From: Trissonchulus latispiculum
Lineage: Eukaryota; Nematoda; Enoplea; Enoplida; Ironidae
NCBI GenBank assembly: GCA_030248195.1
Contig: JASAND010000814.1
Coordinates: 1 to 64,000, forward strand
Direction of reading: 5' to 3'
Length of the DNA stretch: 64,000 nt
This document shows positions 23,304 to 33,095 of this stretch, one piece after another (the first letter of the stretch is position 1; each line of letters starts with the position of its first letter). Under the pieces are notes generated by a model, which was given only the letters and a program-made list of their open reading frames with translations, was not told the origin of the DNA and searched no databases. The position numbers were made by a program, and so were the translations under genes.

Positions 23304-24713
23304 ATGCCGAACGATACAGCTGAGCTAGGGCCACCTGCACAGCTAGGGCCCAGGGGAAATCAGAACAATCCCCCTAGCGTTGAGACACAAGTTTTACAGA
23401 AATTGACAGACACCCTTATTGATTTTAATTCAGCTATTAGGGCGCAAGGAGTCGCCACCGCTTACAGCTCAGTCCCCATTTACCATGGGTCACCATCAGA
23501 GTCCTTCGAGGAACATCTCGAAAAGTATGACCGTTTTTGCCAGGTCATGGACTTTGAGGAGGGACATAAAATTTTAACCTTTTCAAGTTCGCTCGAAGGC
23601 AGAGCGTTAGAACAATTTCGGTCAGTACCGAAGGCTAGTCGCGGAACATGGGCCGAAATGGTAGAAGCCGCTAAGAAAGTTATGATTCCTCCCCACACGG
23701 CGCTGCATGCAGTGAAACAAGAGAAGGGAGAGCCCGTGATGGATTACCTCATGAGGCTTAATTGGTACGCGCGATTGAGTTTTACTGAGAAGGACGGTTT
23801 TTCGGAAACACAAATAGAAGTACTAAAGTTGCGACTGTTCTTATTTGGGCTGAGAAGTGACTTGAAAGCTCGCGTGCCTCCAGGCTGCAAGATAATGGAG
23901 CGCGCTGTTGAGAAAGCATTGCAGGCTGAGGGTGAATATCCCGGTGAAGCCTATCCGTCTTTTATTGAGCCAAATTTCAGAAGTGGTCAGGACACACCTG
24001 CAGCCATTGCAGAAGCTGAGAAAGCCGTTAAAGAGCTGAAAGCAAAGTTTGAAAAGTTTGAAATTGACTCTAATCAGAGCGGAAGTTCTAACAGAAATGG
24101 GAAAGGACGCGACTTGCCTCCCGGCACCACCTGTTTCAATTGTAATAGACCGGGGCATGTTCGTAGAGAATGTCGCCAACCTGGTGGAGGCGCCTATCGG
24201 CCCAGTAACCAGGGTTCGGACAGAAACTTTCAGAGAAGGCCAGACGTAAGTAGGAATTTTATGAGTAATCCGAATTATCAAGGCCGACGAGAGGGAAATT
24301 TTGACCAGAATGGTCGACGAGACCGTTACCAGCAAATTAATAGAAATTATCAGGGCGATCGTAGAGATGATCGTGGTCCCCGAAGGGAACAGTATGACCG
24401 AAACCAAAATTATGATCGCAGGGATCGGGGTAGAGATTTTCCCCCGGAGATGAAGAGAGAATATGGGCCAAAGTTCGCTGTGTCCTGCTCTAAGACACAG
24501 GCGGGAGATGGACGTCATGAGGACGGCCATCGATCGGGGCGTTACTCTAGTGCCTCGAGTTTGGCAAATTGTTATTACCTAGATAATCGCTATGAGGGTG
24601 AACAATACTATTCACCCCGCCGCAGACAGGATTCTAGGTCTGATTCATCAGGGCAATACTCGGTTCGATCTGCACGAAATGTTTCCAAAAATTGTCTCAT
24701 GCAAAGTGCCTAG
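23304..24713 (+). CDS. gag: Gag polyprotein
   Basis: An intact frame of 469 codons starts at ATG 23304 in AAAATGCCG and ends TAG 24713. Residues about 55-210 match the retrotransposon capsid domain (Retrotrans_gag): YHGSPSESFEEHLEKY, then LEGRALEQFR, then the region around VMDYLMRLN. A CCHC zinc knuckle, CFNCNRPGHVRREC (C-x2-C-x4-H-x4-C), lies near residue 275. A long Arg/Asp/Asn/Gln-rich nucleocapsid-like tail follows. It forms the particle and packages RNA. It is the only major reading frame of the element that is undamaged. The env-like frame starts within its last 20 nt in another frame. Confidence 0.92.
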   Translation: MPNDTAELGPPAQLGPRGNQNNPPSVETQVLQKLTDTLIDFNSAIRAQGVATAYSSVPIYHGSPSESFEEHLEKYDRFCQVMDFEEGHKILTFSSSLEGRALEQFRSVPKASRGTWAEMVEAAKKVMIPPHTALHAVKQEKGEPVMDYLMRLNWYARLSFTEKDGFSETQIEVLKLRLFLFGLRSDLKARVPPGCKIMERAVEKALQAEGEYPGEAYPSFIEPNFRSGQDTPAAIAEAEKAVKELKAKFEKFEIDSNQSGSSNRNGKGRDLPPGTTCFNCNRPGHVRRECRQPGGGAYRPSNQGSDRNFQRRPDVSRNFMSNPNYQGRREGNFDQNGRRDRYQQINRNYQGDRRDDRGPRREQYDRNQNYDRRDRGRDFPPEMKREYGPKFAVSCSKTQAGDGRHEDGHRSGRYSSASSLANCYYLDNRYEGEQYYSPRRRQDSRSDSSGQYSVRSARNVSKNCLMQSA

Positions 24714-25351
24714 TCTCACCACATTTTCAGCACAAAGTATTGATGTGCCGGCAGCCTTTGATCTGTACTTGTCGAGCGCCGGAACCGTATGTACATTATG
24801 ATCGGCCTGTGATTAGGCCCCCGAGCGCTAGTTCATTTACATCTACTGAAGAGGAACTATTTGTGCCTGTTCCTCGCAATTCTACCCGTATGCCTAGTGC
24901 CAGGCGGGTCCGCAAAGTTCATGAGCCCATTGTGGACACCAATACAGTTGCCGTTCAGTGCAGTCTTGAGTCCACTGAGAATAACGAAGAGGTTCGGGGT
25001 AGTGAGAAGAATAAGCCTAGCCTAGGCCAACTTTCCTCAATGGTCGTGTGTTTACTGTGGATAATGACTGTGTTGGTTCAAAATTTGAGAAAAGCAGCGC
25101 TGCCCGCTGCATGGGTCTTACTGGCTTTCCTGTTGACTAAGGCCAATGCACAGACGCAGGCCGACACAGATTCTTCTCGGTTTTTAGCAGACGAAATAGC
25201 CAAAATCGGAACCCTAGATTTACCTCGATGGGGAGCTGTTTTGAGTCCCGCTGGGATAGGGGTCATATCGCAGAAAACGGAATATCTAGCCTTGATTACA
25301 GTTGGCAGTACCGCCAATGTCTCCTCAGTGGAAGCCCCCCGAATGGGCTAA
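24692..25351 (+). pseudogene. Env-like glycoprotein, N-terminal part
   Basis: This frame overlaps the gag end. The first ~115 codons are polar and may not be translated as such. Near 25030-25150 there is a hydrophobic stretch ending AAWVLLAFLLTKANAQ, a convincing signal peptide with a plausible Ala-x-Ala cleavage site. The ectodomain follows, with phrases such as GTLDLPRWGAVLSPAG that are reminiscent of errantivirus/baculovirus F-type envelope proteins. Coding then moves into another frame around 25300-25350, so this copy has a frame break. Its position before pol is unusual. Class assignment is inference from architecture. Confidence 0.65.
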
Positions 25352-26342
25352 CGAGGAAGACTGTATAGATTTAGCAACCGGAAAGACCAAGACCGACCAA
25401 TATTGCGTTCGAATGATTAACCAAAGTTGCCCGCAGTTTGATTACTTGGAACGCGAAATTGATGCTATTAAGTTAGAATATAGCAAATTATATTCAGGAG
25501 TGTTAAATACTCATTTTTACTCAAAACTTTTGTCTAGTTTATGCAGATCTACGCCAGGAGTTTGTACTTCGTATCCGGCACCCGAACATACACACAGTAG
25601 GCCGAAGCGTTTCATTGAATTTTTGTTAGCTGGGGCTTTAGGATTGGGAGGTCTTGCAAACAGTCTAGCCAATACCTACCATATGGATCAGTTAGATAAT
25701 CGTGTTTCTGCCGTCGAACATGGGTTCAATGTTTTGCGAGAGGACCAACTCAAAATTACTGATTCCATTAAACGTATAGTTCATGCAAACGAGCAAGTTT
25801 ACGCTTTTTTACATCACACCGTACAGGACCTGACAACTCTGATTATTAGAGCTAGATGTTCAAATTTCTCTTATATGCGACAAATTTACATGCAACTTTT
25901 AGCGCATATTTTTACCTCTTCCTTGAGAGATGGTTTAAACTCTGTTATGAGAGCTGGACTGCATTCGGAAATCAATCCAAGTTTGATAAATCTGCAGACC
26001 CTAAAAGGAATTATTCGAACTCATCCGTCATTGCGAAATTCCTTACTTAGTCAGGAGCCCAGTTTGATTTACCAATTTGGAAAAGTCTATCCAATCAAAA
26101 TTGATTTTAATACCGTGCTATTTGGATTTATGCTTGAAATTCCAGTTCCTTTGGAACAGGAAGTCCGCCCTCTCTACGCAATTCATAACGTTGGATATAA
26201 TTCGCGAGAAAATGGAATTACTGCTTTAGCACCCTTACCTGAGCATGCGCAAAGACTAGAGACTGGTGAAATTCGAGAAATTGACGTCTCAGAATGTAAA
26301 ACCGCGCCTGGACTATGGTTTTGCCCCCTAACGCGATTGTGA
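25302..26342 (+). pseudogene. Env-like glycoprotein, central part with furin site and fusion-peptide-like segment
   Basis: About 346 codons. A cysteine-bearing N-terminal region ends in a dibasic furin-type site SRPKR (25598-25612). A hydrophobic, Gly/Ala-rich stretch FIEFLLAGALGLGG follows at once, as in fusion peptides of F-type/class I envelope proteins. Next comes a helical heptad region (DNRVSAVEHGFNVLREDQ and onward). A Cys pair near the end (SECKTAPGLWFC) resembles the conserved C-terminal ectodomain cysteines. The coding sense changes frame again around 26315-26340. Membrane fusion at cell entry is the expected role for the family. Confidence 0.7.
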
Positions 26343-27376
26343 CTAGTTTAAAAGCGAAATGTTTGCAAATTTTGATCAGTCATCCCACTGAGCACATGGG
26401 AAAGGAATTTGAACACTGTCGAGAATACATTCAGGTTAAAGTTCTAGACAATTCTACTATTTATCGTACGACACCGGCAGGAGTTTTAATTAGGACTAAA
26501 TATACCGAAGTTATTGTCGCTCGCTCTCCTTCTCTGAATCATGTAGCTGAAGGAGAAAGAGTAGCCGTTCCTGCAACTGGAACACTCTGGTTTGAGTATG
26601 GACGCTATTTGCACCTGATTATTGGTAACACTATTTTAACCAACACTCTAGGTATAGCAAAAACCACCGTAACGACTTCTGACTTGAAGGAAATTATTGT
26701 CCCCGCCCCTTTGTGACGGATTCCGTTACATTTTACTGAGCTTTCTACCGCTGCCTACGAAAATGAACAAGCCAAAAATTTGATCCAAAGTCAGGTGAAA
26801 AATTATGTGCATTTACCGTTAATCCCCTTGGAACTTAAGCATGGGTTAGTAATAGTGATAGTAATTGTTTTGGTAGGATGTTTTATAGTTTGGTGGATTA
26901 CGCCCTGTGGCAGGAAATTTAGAGCCAGGATAAGGAATCGACGAGGTTCCCCTCCGCGACCTGACCGACCCACCATTTCCGCACCCGTAGAGAGTCGAAG
27001 TTTACGGAAATCTCTGTTTAGTGACGATGAGGAGGAACCCCCTATAGAGTTGGGAAATTTGTCCGTTAAGAGCGACCCTATGCCGTATCGGCCACGTGAG
27101 AATTTAGAAATGTCATCCGCGGAGAGAAATCGTAGGTCAATGGCCAATCGCTGTCACGTTATGTCTCACTACAAGCCTATGTCACGAGACACCTCCTATG
27201 CCTCGTCCATGTCAGACTACGGACAGGAACACCTAGACCGGAGTTCTCGGCCTCTGACAGATGATAGTCAGGAAAGCCAACTGTCACCGCTTATTGACTT
27301 GGATTTCGGAAATACCAAAGGAAAGGGAGAAAGAAGAATTGCGATTCTCGCGACAAGTAACATTCGAGGGTTCTGA
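26315..27376 (+). pseudogene. Env-like glycoprotein, C-terminal ectodomain, TM and tail
   Basis: The frame is open to 26716, where an in-frame TGA interrupts it, and resumes to 27376. After the stop a transmembrane helix is evident (HGLVIVIVIVLVGCFIVWW, about 26839-26895). Basic residues and a long Ser/Arg/Asp-rich cytoplasmic tail of about 160 residues follow. With the two frame shifts upstream, the env-like gene of this copy cannot be translated in one piece. The tail overlaps the frame that leads into pol. Confidence 0.65.
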
Positions 27377-27494
27377 GGAGGAAATCAGCGGGTCACCTGG
27401 CCATACACAGGCTGACGCTGCACTAGCCCTTTTAAGCGACATGTTAGGCCAACTAGCCCCGAATCCGACGGATCTGGACCACAAACACGCTTGA
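27261..27494 (+). CDS. Short pol N-terminal frame
   Basis: This frame overlaps the env tail and runs to TGA 27494. Its last ~50 codons (from RFSRQVTFEGSEEE onward) look coding, being acidic and helical. They abut the protease frame, which begins in another frame within 4 nt of the stop. It could be the start of Pol reached by frameshifting or splicing, or simply an overlapped linker. No domain is recognised. Confidence 0.4.
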   Translation: MIVRKANCHRLLTWISEIPKEREKEELRFSRQVTFEGSEEEISGSPGHTQADAALALLSDMLGQLAPNPTDLDHKHA

Positions 27495-28589
27495 GAATTT
27501 GGAATTCTGGGAGGACCGTAAATGCACACTCTGTTTTGATGGTACGAACCATACCGCTAATGATTAGTTTACTTTTAGTAGGTAAACCTGTGGACGCACT
27601 TTTTGATACAGGCTCATTAGTGTCCGTCGTCTCACAAAGTCTAGTTGAAAAATTGGGTTTGACTACCATACCTATAGAAACTGTGGGTTCACTTCGGACT
27701 GCTAATGGTGGAAAATGTCAAATTTTGGGATACATTAAAATACCGATTCTTTTTCGTGGAGCTGAGAAGCGTTTACTTGTTCACAACTGGAAATTTTTAG
27801 TAGCTGAAAAACTTACCGCGGATTGCATTCTCGGATCTGATTTCATGGTAACCTTCCCGGGAGAAATTTCTTTAGACTTAGGGCAACACACGATAACTTG
27901 GCCAGCGCTCGATGGTACCCGAGTGACGTTACCCCTTACTATGCCGGCTAGGTTGAAAATGAGTAAAACTTTTCAGATAGGAATGACCAAACGTGAGTGT
28001 TGTACCTGCTGTTTGGAGGACGAAGTTGTTTCTATGCCTCCTCGACCGTTACCTATGATTTACGTAAACTTGAATGGACAGCCTGTGCAAACTTTGTTAG
28101 ATACCGGTGCGAATTTGAGTTTAATGAATGAAAGTTTAGCGAGACATGCTGAAAATTCTGCCTATGGATAGACCTCTACGTGCCGAGGGTGTAAATGGTC
28201 AGACTCTGAAATTTCGGGGAGCCGTTAAAGTTCCTGTCGAATTTTACGACACACCGGGAATTACTGTTGAACACACGTTTTTGGTACCGAAAGGTCTGGC
28301 TGAAGATTGTTTGATTGGGACTGACTTTTTACACGAACATGGAGGGGATTTAACTTTAAGTTTCGCGCAGGGAGAACTAAAACTGTTGAAACCTGAGAGG
28401 CCGCCTATGATCGCTAAGTTAATTCATCACACACCTGTTACCCAAACTGCATTTAGAGTGTCTGCTATTAGGAAAGTTACCATACCTGCTTATTCAGAAG
28501 TTACTGTACCTGTTCTAGTTGAAAGTATAGAAAAGCTAAAATACGAAGGATTCTTTGAACCTTCTGAATTGAAATTTGTGAACAACTGA
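27491..28589 (+). pseudogene. Two tandem retropepsin (aspartic protease) domains
   Basis: The first domain has the catalytic ALFDTGSLVSVV (Asp codon 27605) and, about 80 residues later, the hydrophobic-ILGSDF flap/core motif. A second complete set follows: TLLDTGANLSLM (Asp codon 28100), then LAEDCLIGTDFLHEHGG. Each set spans one retropepsin monomer, so two full protease domains lie head to tail. Retroviral-type enzymes act as dimers; a tandem fusion could fold as a single-chain dimer. A short Cys-rich linker (ECCTCCLED) separates them. The frame changes near 28150 inside the second domain, so this copy is broken. Confidence 0.8.
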
Positions 28590-28615
28590 CTGCTTTTGAC
28601 TCCTCTATACAAGTC

Positions 28616-28999
28616 ATGCCCGCTATGGTCAATTTGAGACAAAGGGTAATTCCTGTCTTACTGAAAAATAAGACAGGACGTCCTCTAACTGTCTATGAAA
28701 ATTCTACTTTGGGCAATGTTACACCCAAAAATGAACATAGGAAAGGTCAAATTATGCGGAAGTACAAGCCACTTGTCAATGAACGAAGTGAGACAGTCTG
28801 TCTCAGAAATTTGAACTACGCCCAAAACAACAAGAGAGGCCAAAATTTCAATATTAACGTTTGTAAAGTTAATCGCCCGTGTAAATTGAATGACCTCCCA
28901 GAGGCCATGCGTGAAATCTCCTTTGACAAAGAAAATTTGAGTGAGGATGAAATCGGACATTTTTTAGGACTTTTAAACATGAATAAGATTTGTTTCTAG
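28616..28999 (+). CDS. Pol linker before reverse transcriptase
   Basis: 127 codons (VNLRQRVIPVLLKNKTGRPL then polar sequence, ending FLGLLNMNKICF). The first part resembles the beta-rich segment that links protease to RT in gypsy pol proteins, with a typical ENSTLGNV phrase. It is separated from the protease frame by a stop at 28587-28589 and from RT by a stop at 28997-28999, so it is a fragment of the damaged pol frame. Confidence 0.55.
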   Translation: MPAMVNLRQRVIPVLLKNKTGRPLTVYENSTLGNVTPKNEHRKGQIMRKYKPLVNERSETVCLRNLNYAQNNKRGQNFNINVCKVNRPCKLNDLPEAMREISFDKENLSEDEIGHFLGLLNMNKICF

Positions 29000-29009
29000 C
29001 AACATCCGT

Positions 29010-30407
29010 TTGATATCGGAAAGTGCACAATCTTTAAGGCCCACATTAACGGGTGAAGTGAAACCGATCTATGCAACTCCGTATAAGTTGCCTGTACACT
29101 TGAGAAAACCCTTACTAGAGGAGCTGACAGAAATGTTAAAATACGGACTAATTAGGCCTTCGACCAGTCCTTGGAGCTCGCCCATGATCTATGTCCCAAA
29201 ACCAGATGGAAAATGGCGATTATGCGTAGGTTTTAGGAAAGTTAACAAAATTAGCGATCCCGACGTCTATCCGATTACGCGTATCGATGACATTATGACC
29301 TCATTAAAAGGATCGAAGTATTTTTCTACGATCGATTTGAGCAAAGGTTTTAACCAAATTGAATTAGATGAGGAATCTAAGGCTAAGGCGAGTTTCAACA
29401 CCTTTCACGGCCAATTTGAATATAATGTTTTGCCATTCGGGTTGAAATGTGCTCCTGGTAATTTTCAGCGGTGCATGGAGAGAATTCTGGGAGATCTGCA
29501 GTGGAAAAAGTGTATTATCTATATCAATGACATCTTAATTTTTTCGAAAACGTTTGATGAGCATTTGGAAATTATGCAGGAAGTCTTTGATCGTTTGCGC
29601 GCAGCTGACTTAAAAATGAATCCCGGAAAATGTCACTTATTGAAAAAATCAGTTACTTATCTGGGCCACATAATTTCCGAACAGGGAGTTGAGCCCCTAA
29701 AGGAACGTATTCAAGCCATTCATGATTTGGCTGTGCCAAAAAACATCAAAGACGTTGAAAGTTTTCTGGGGATGTGCGCTTACTACGCGAAATTTATTAA
29801 GGGTTTTACTCATTTAGCTGCACCACTTTACTCGTTGAAAAAGAAGGGAGTTCGTTTCGTCTGGAACAATACGCATCCGCAAGCTTTCGATCTCCTCAAG
29901 AAAAGTTTAGTAGAAGCACCCGTGCTCGCTCACCCTGATTTGGCCAAAGGTTTCATTTTGCATGCAGATGCCTCCGATTTAGGATTAGGAGCGGTCTTGT
30001 CTCAGGAACATGATGATGGTAAGTACCACCCTGTAGCATACGCAGCCAGATCATTAAAGAAATATGAGAGAAACTACTCCCCGCATGATAAGGAATGTCT
30101 AGCTATGAAATTTGGTATTGAACATTTTCGTCATTATTTATACGGGGGTCCCCCCTTCACTTTGTTTACTGATCATTCTGCATTGAGATGGCTAATGAAG
30201 CACCCCCCACGAAACTCTTGGTTAACTAGATGGCAGATGACCTTTTCAGAATATGATTTTGAAATTAAACATCGGAATAATCCACAACTTCGAAACGCTG
30301 ATGGAGTTTCGCGAAATCCACTTTTTGCAGATATTGCTAAAGGTCTACTCGGAGACGAAAAAGAGAATGATCGAAAATTCGTTCAAGCATATCAGGATGA
30401 AAGTTAA
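29010..30407 (+). pseudogene. pol: Reverse transcriptase-RNase H of Ty3/gypsy type
   Basis: 465 codons. RT motifs are in order: STSPWSSPMIYVPKPDGKWR, LCVGFRKVN (family consensus has Asp where Gly is seen), FSTIDLSKGFNQIEL with the motif A Asp, then VLPFGLKCAP. Motif C reads IYINDILIF (Asn codon 29526) instead of YxDD, so one metal-binding Asp is missing. The connection follows (FLGMCAYYAKFIKGF). RNase H follows with HADASDLGLGAVLSQ, NYSPHDKECLAM and FTDHSALRWL. TAA ends the frame in mid-linker. The motif C change predicts an inactive polymerase. Confidence 0.9.
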
Positions 30408-31011
30408 GAGCTAGTTGCTCACATAAATTCCGTAGTTGTTCGTAATGGAGCCCAGAGGGCTCGAGACCCTAATATCTCAGTTGTCAACAAATTACGCGCT
30501 AAAAGGGGTGTAACCACAGTTCGATCCAAAGTTTCGAAGATTTCTCAACCCTCTAGTTCTAGTAGCTCGGACGAAGAGAAAGGCCAACCCTCGCCGGAGA
30601 AACAACCGAAATTGAAAGGTGCTGGTAAAATTTCTAGTTCGGATTCCGAAGAATCGGAACCAACGGTTAAAAGGTCAGTTAGACCAAGAATCCTAGACTT
30701 GGACTATCCTAGTAAGGCATATGAGAAGTCTATAGAACCACGATCCGAACGTCAGCCATCGGATACTGGTCGACCTAAGCGAAATGACCGGGCCACCGCC
30801 ATGTTTAGTGAGGTTTTTCATCATGCCGTACGTGATAATTCTAATGTTTTTCTTAACCCTAAATCTTGGACTTAATTACAAGCCTTGCAACGCAAAGATC
30901 TACTTTTGAATGGTATTATAGATTACAAAGTTAGATTACAAAGTTAATGGTTATCTACCTAGCTACTTTAATCTTGCGGTCAAAATTACTTCACTGGCTG
31001 AACAATGCGAT
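30408..31011 (+). other. Ser/Glu/Lys-rich linker between RNase H and integrase
   Basis: Continuing in the RT frame after its stop are coding-like Ser-rich acidic blocks (SSSSSSDEEKG, SSDSEESEP) to a TAA near 30873-30875. A tandem duplication of GATTACAAAGTTA follows near 30923-30945. It looks like a disordered tether in pol, broken by stops. Confidence 0.5.
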
Positions 31012-31852
31012 ATGCGTGACGACGTCTTAGTGCACTTAGAGAAAGTACGAGATACCACCCTAGAAGTTTTAGCTGTGCTAGAAAGTCTTCGAGATGAGGC
31101 GCTTGCTGCGTGTCATGATAGTCCCTATGCCGCGCACAGCGGGAGAAATAAAACCTGTTTTCGATTGTCTCAACATTTTTGGTGGCCTGGAATGTATACG
31201 GACGTTAAACGTTGGGTAGAGTCTTGCCCGCGCCCGAAACGAAAAGGCCCACCCGAAAATCCAAAAGCACCTCTACAGCATGCCCCTATGGCTGTAGAAC
31301 CTTTCGAACGTGTTCATTGTGACCTTATGGATGTTAGTAAAGTTTCCAAAAGTGGTATGAAGCATATTTTGAGTTTTGTAGACGCTTTTTCGAAATACGT
31401 CATTGCGATCCCTATTAAAAACTTATACTGTGGCACAAAGTTTCCTTGAATTTGTCATTTTGCAGTATGGTTCTCCAAAATTGCTCATTTCAGACCAAGG
31501 GAAGGAATTTGTTGCGCTACTGAATAAGGAAATTTGCTCGCAGGTGCAATCTCAAAAACTTGAAACTACTCGTTATCACCCTGCTGCAAACGGTCAAGTT
31601 GAACGCTGGCATCGAACTTTACTTGATATGTTAGCTACGGTAACTGAAAATCATTTGGAGTGGGATAACATGGTCCCGTATTGCCAATTTGCATATAATA
31701 CTTCCATAAGTTCAACTACAGGTGAAACTCCACATTATCTTTTGCATGCTTGGGATCCCGTTTTGCCTAGTGCGACCAATGTCTCAATACCTACTGATCG
31801 GAAATATTCTGGGTTTGACTACGTCAGAGAGGCGACAGAAGTTTTACAGTAA
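31012..31852 (+). pseudogene. Integrase (zinc finger and DDE core)
   Basis: Frame 1 (31012-31449) has the HHCC-type region: ACHDSPYAAHSG gives the two His, and QHFWWPGMYTDVKRW is typical. The last Cys pair reads CPRPKR, so the final Cys seems lost. The first catalytic Asp is in VHCDLMDV, followed by FVDAFSKYV. A frame change near 31440 moves to the frame 31403-31852. That frame has SDQGKEF (second Asp) and NGQVERWHRTL (catalytic Glu), so the DDE triad is intact at sequence level. TAA at 31850 ends it. Function: insertion of the cDNA. Confidence 0.88.
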
Positions 31853-33095
31853 GCATGGTCTTTAGCTCGTGAAAAGATAGGGGCTGCTAGAAAAGTTCAG
31901 GACGCAAATTATAATCTAAACGCAGTTGAGCCAAAATTTCAGATTGGTAATTTGGTTATGATTAAAGCGTCTAATGTTGCAAAACGAGATCAAGTTTTCA
32001 AACTTTTAGATAAGAAAATTGGACCATATCGTATAGAGAAAATTATTGGGTGTGTCGCAGAAGCTTATCCTGCTGGAAATAGACGCGCAAAAAGAGTTAA
32101 AGTTCAGTTTAATGATATGTTTCCTTGTGTCGAACCTTGCGTAATTACAGCACCCATTCACGATCATGATGATTCGAATTCAGATAAGGACGAATCTCCT
32201 GCACCTAAGGAACGGCACTCAAAAGCTGCTAAAGTACCCTTAGAGCCGGAACCTCCCAAAACACCGCCTGCTGGTGACTCGCCCTCTGAGAATAAAGATC
32301 CACGACCACAAATTCGCAAGCAGCCTAGCAGGAAATCTAAAGTTGTTCGTTCGGATACCAGCCCGGAAAAACCGGCTGTACAACCTCGGAAGCGAGTTCC
32401 GCTCTCTCCTAAACAGAAAACTGTTGCTCCCTTGAAAGTTGCTGTTTCTTCCCATGATTCCCGCTCGGATTCAGATAGCATTCCCCAGTTCATGGGTGAA
32501 GAATCTCTGACACCGGAAAAAGACCCAATTGCTTTTAACCGTAGACATTTCTTTAATCCAGTTGACGCTCGTTGGCAACGTCATATGCCATTATTACGCG
32601 GTCTGCCAATTGACCATATATTGCCTGAAATGATGAGACACACCCCACTCCACGAGCCTTATGAGGTCATTAACGTTATTGGAGACGGGAACTGTTACTA
32701 TCGTGCTATCTCACTAGCCATTACTGGCTTTGAAGAGCATTGGGTACATATCAAACGAGACTTACTCACGTTTCTTGAGACATAAGAGCATAAACGGCGT
32801 TTTCGTACACTTTTTAATGATATTGAATCTGTTAAAGACAGACTCACTAAAACCGCCGAATATGCAACTGATGATGAATTATTTTTGACTGCTGCCTGGC
32901 TACGCACGCCTATACAGTCATATTCAAAGTTTGGTCCCGTTTGGGCTTGGCAACAATTCTTGCCAGATGCACTACTAGGATCAAGCCAAAGTTATGAGAG
33001 AAATTAGCTTTATCTCTACAACGAGAATAGCGATCACTTTATGGTAGTGCTATCCATACAGACACCAGCCAGATACCAATGGCCTACCAAGAATT
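31853..33095 (+). pseudogene. Integrase C-terminus (GPY-like), acidic linker and OTU cysteine-protease-like domain
   Basis: The same frame continues past the TAA. KIGPYRIEKIIG (about 32011-32046) is the GPY/F-type module. A Pro/Lys/Ser-rich linker follows to about 32510. From 32680, GDGNCYYRAIS is the catalytic Cys motif of OTU deubiquitinase-like proteases. About 105 residues on, LYNENSDHFMVVLS supplies the catalytic His motif, with helices and AAWLRTPIQ between as in the family. Stops at 32783-32785 and 33005-33007 break it. OTU proteases cleave ubiquitin or polyproteins; the role here is inferred only. Confidence 0.8.

Noticed and set aside
23841..24530. 229-codon minus-strand frame opposite gag
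   Set aside because: Shadow of the gag coding strand; no independent features.
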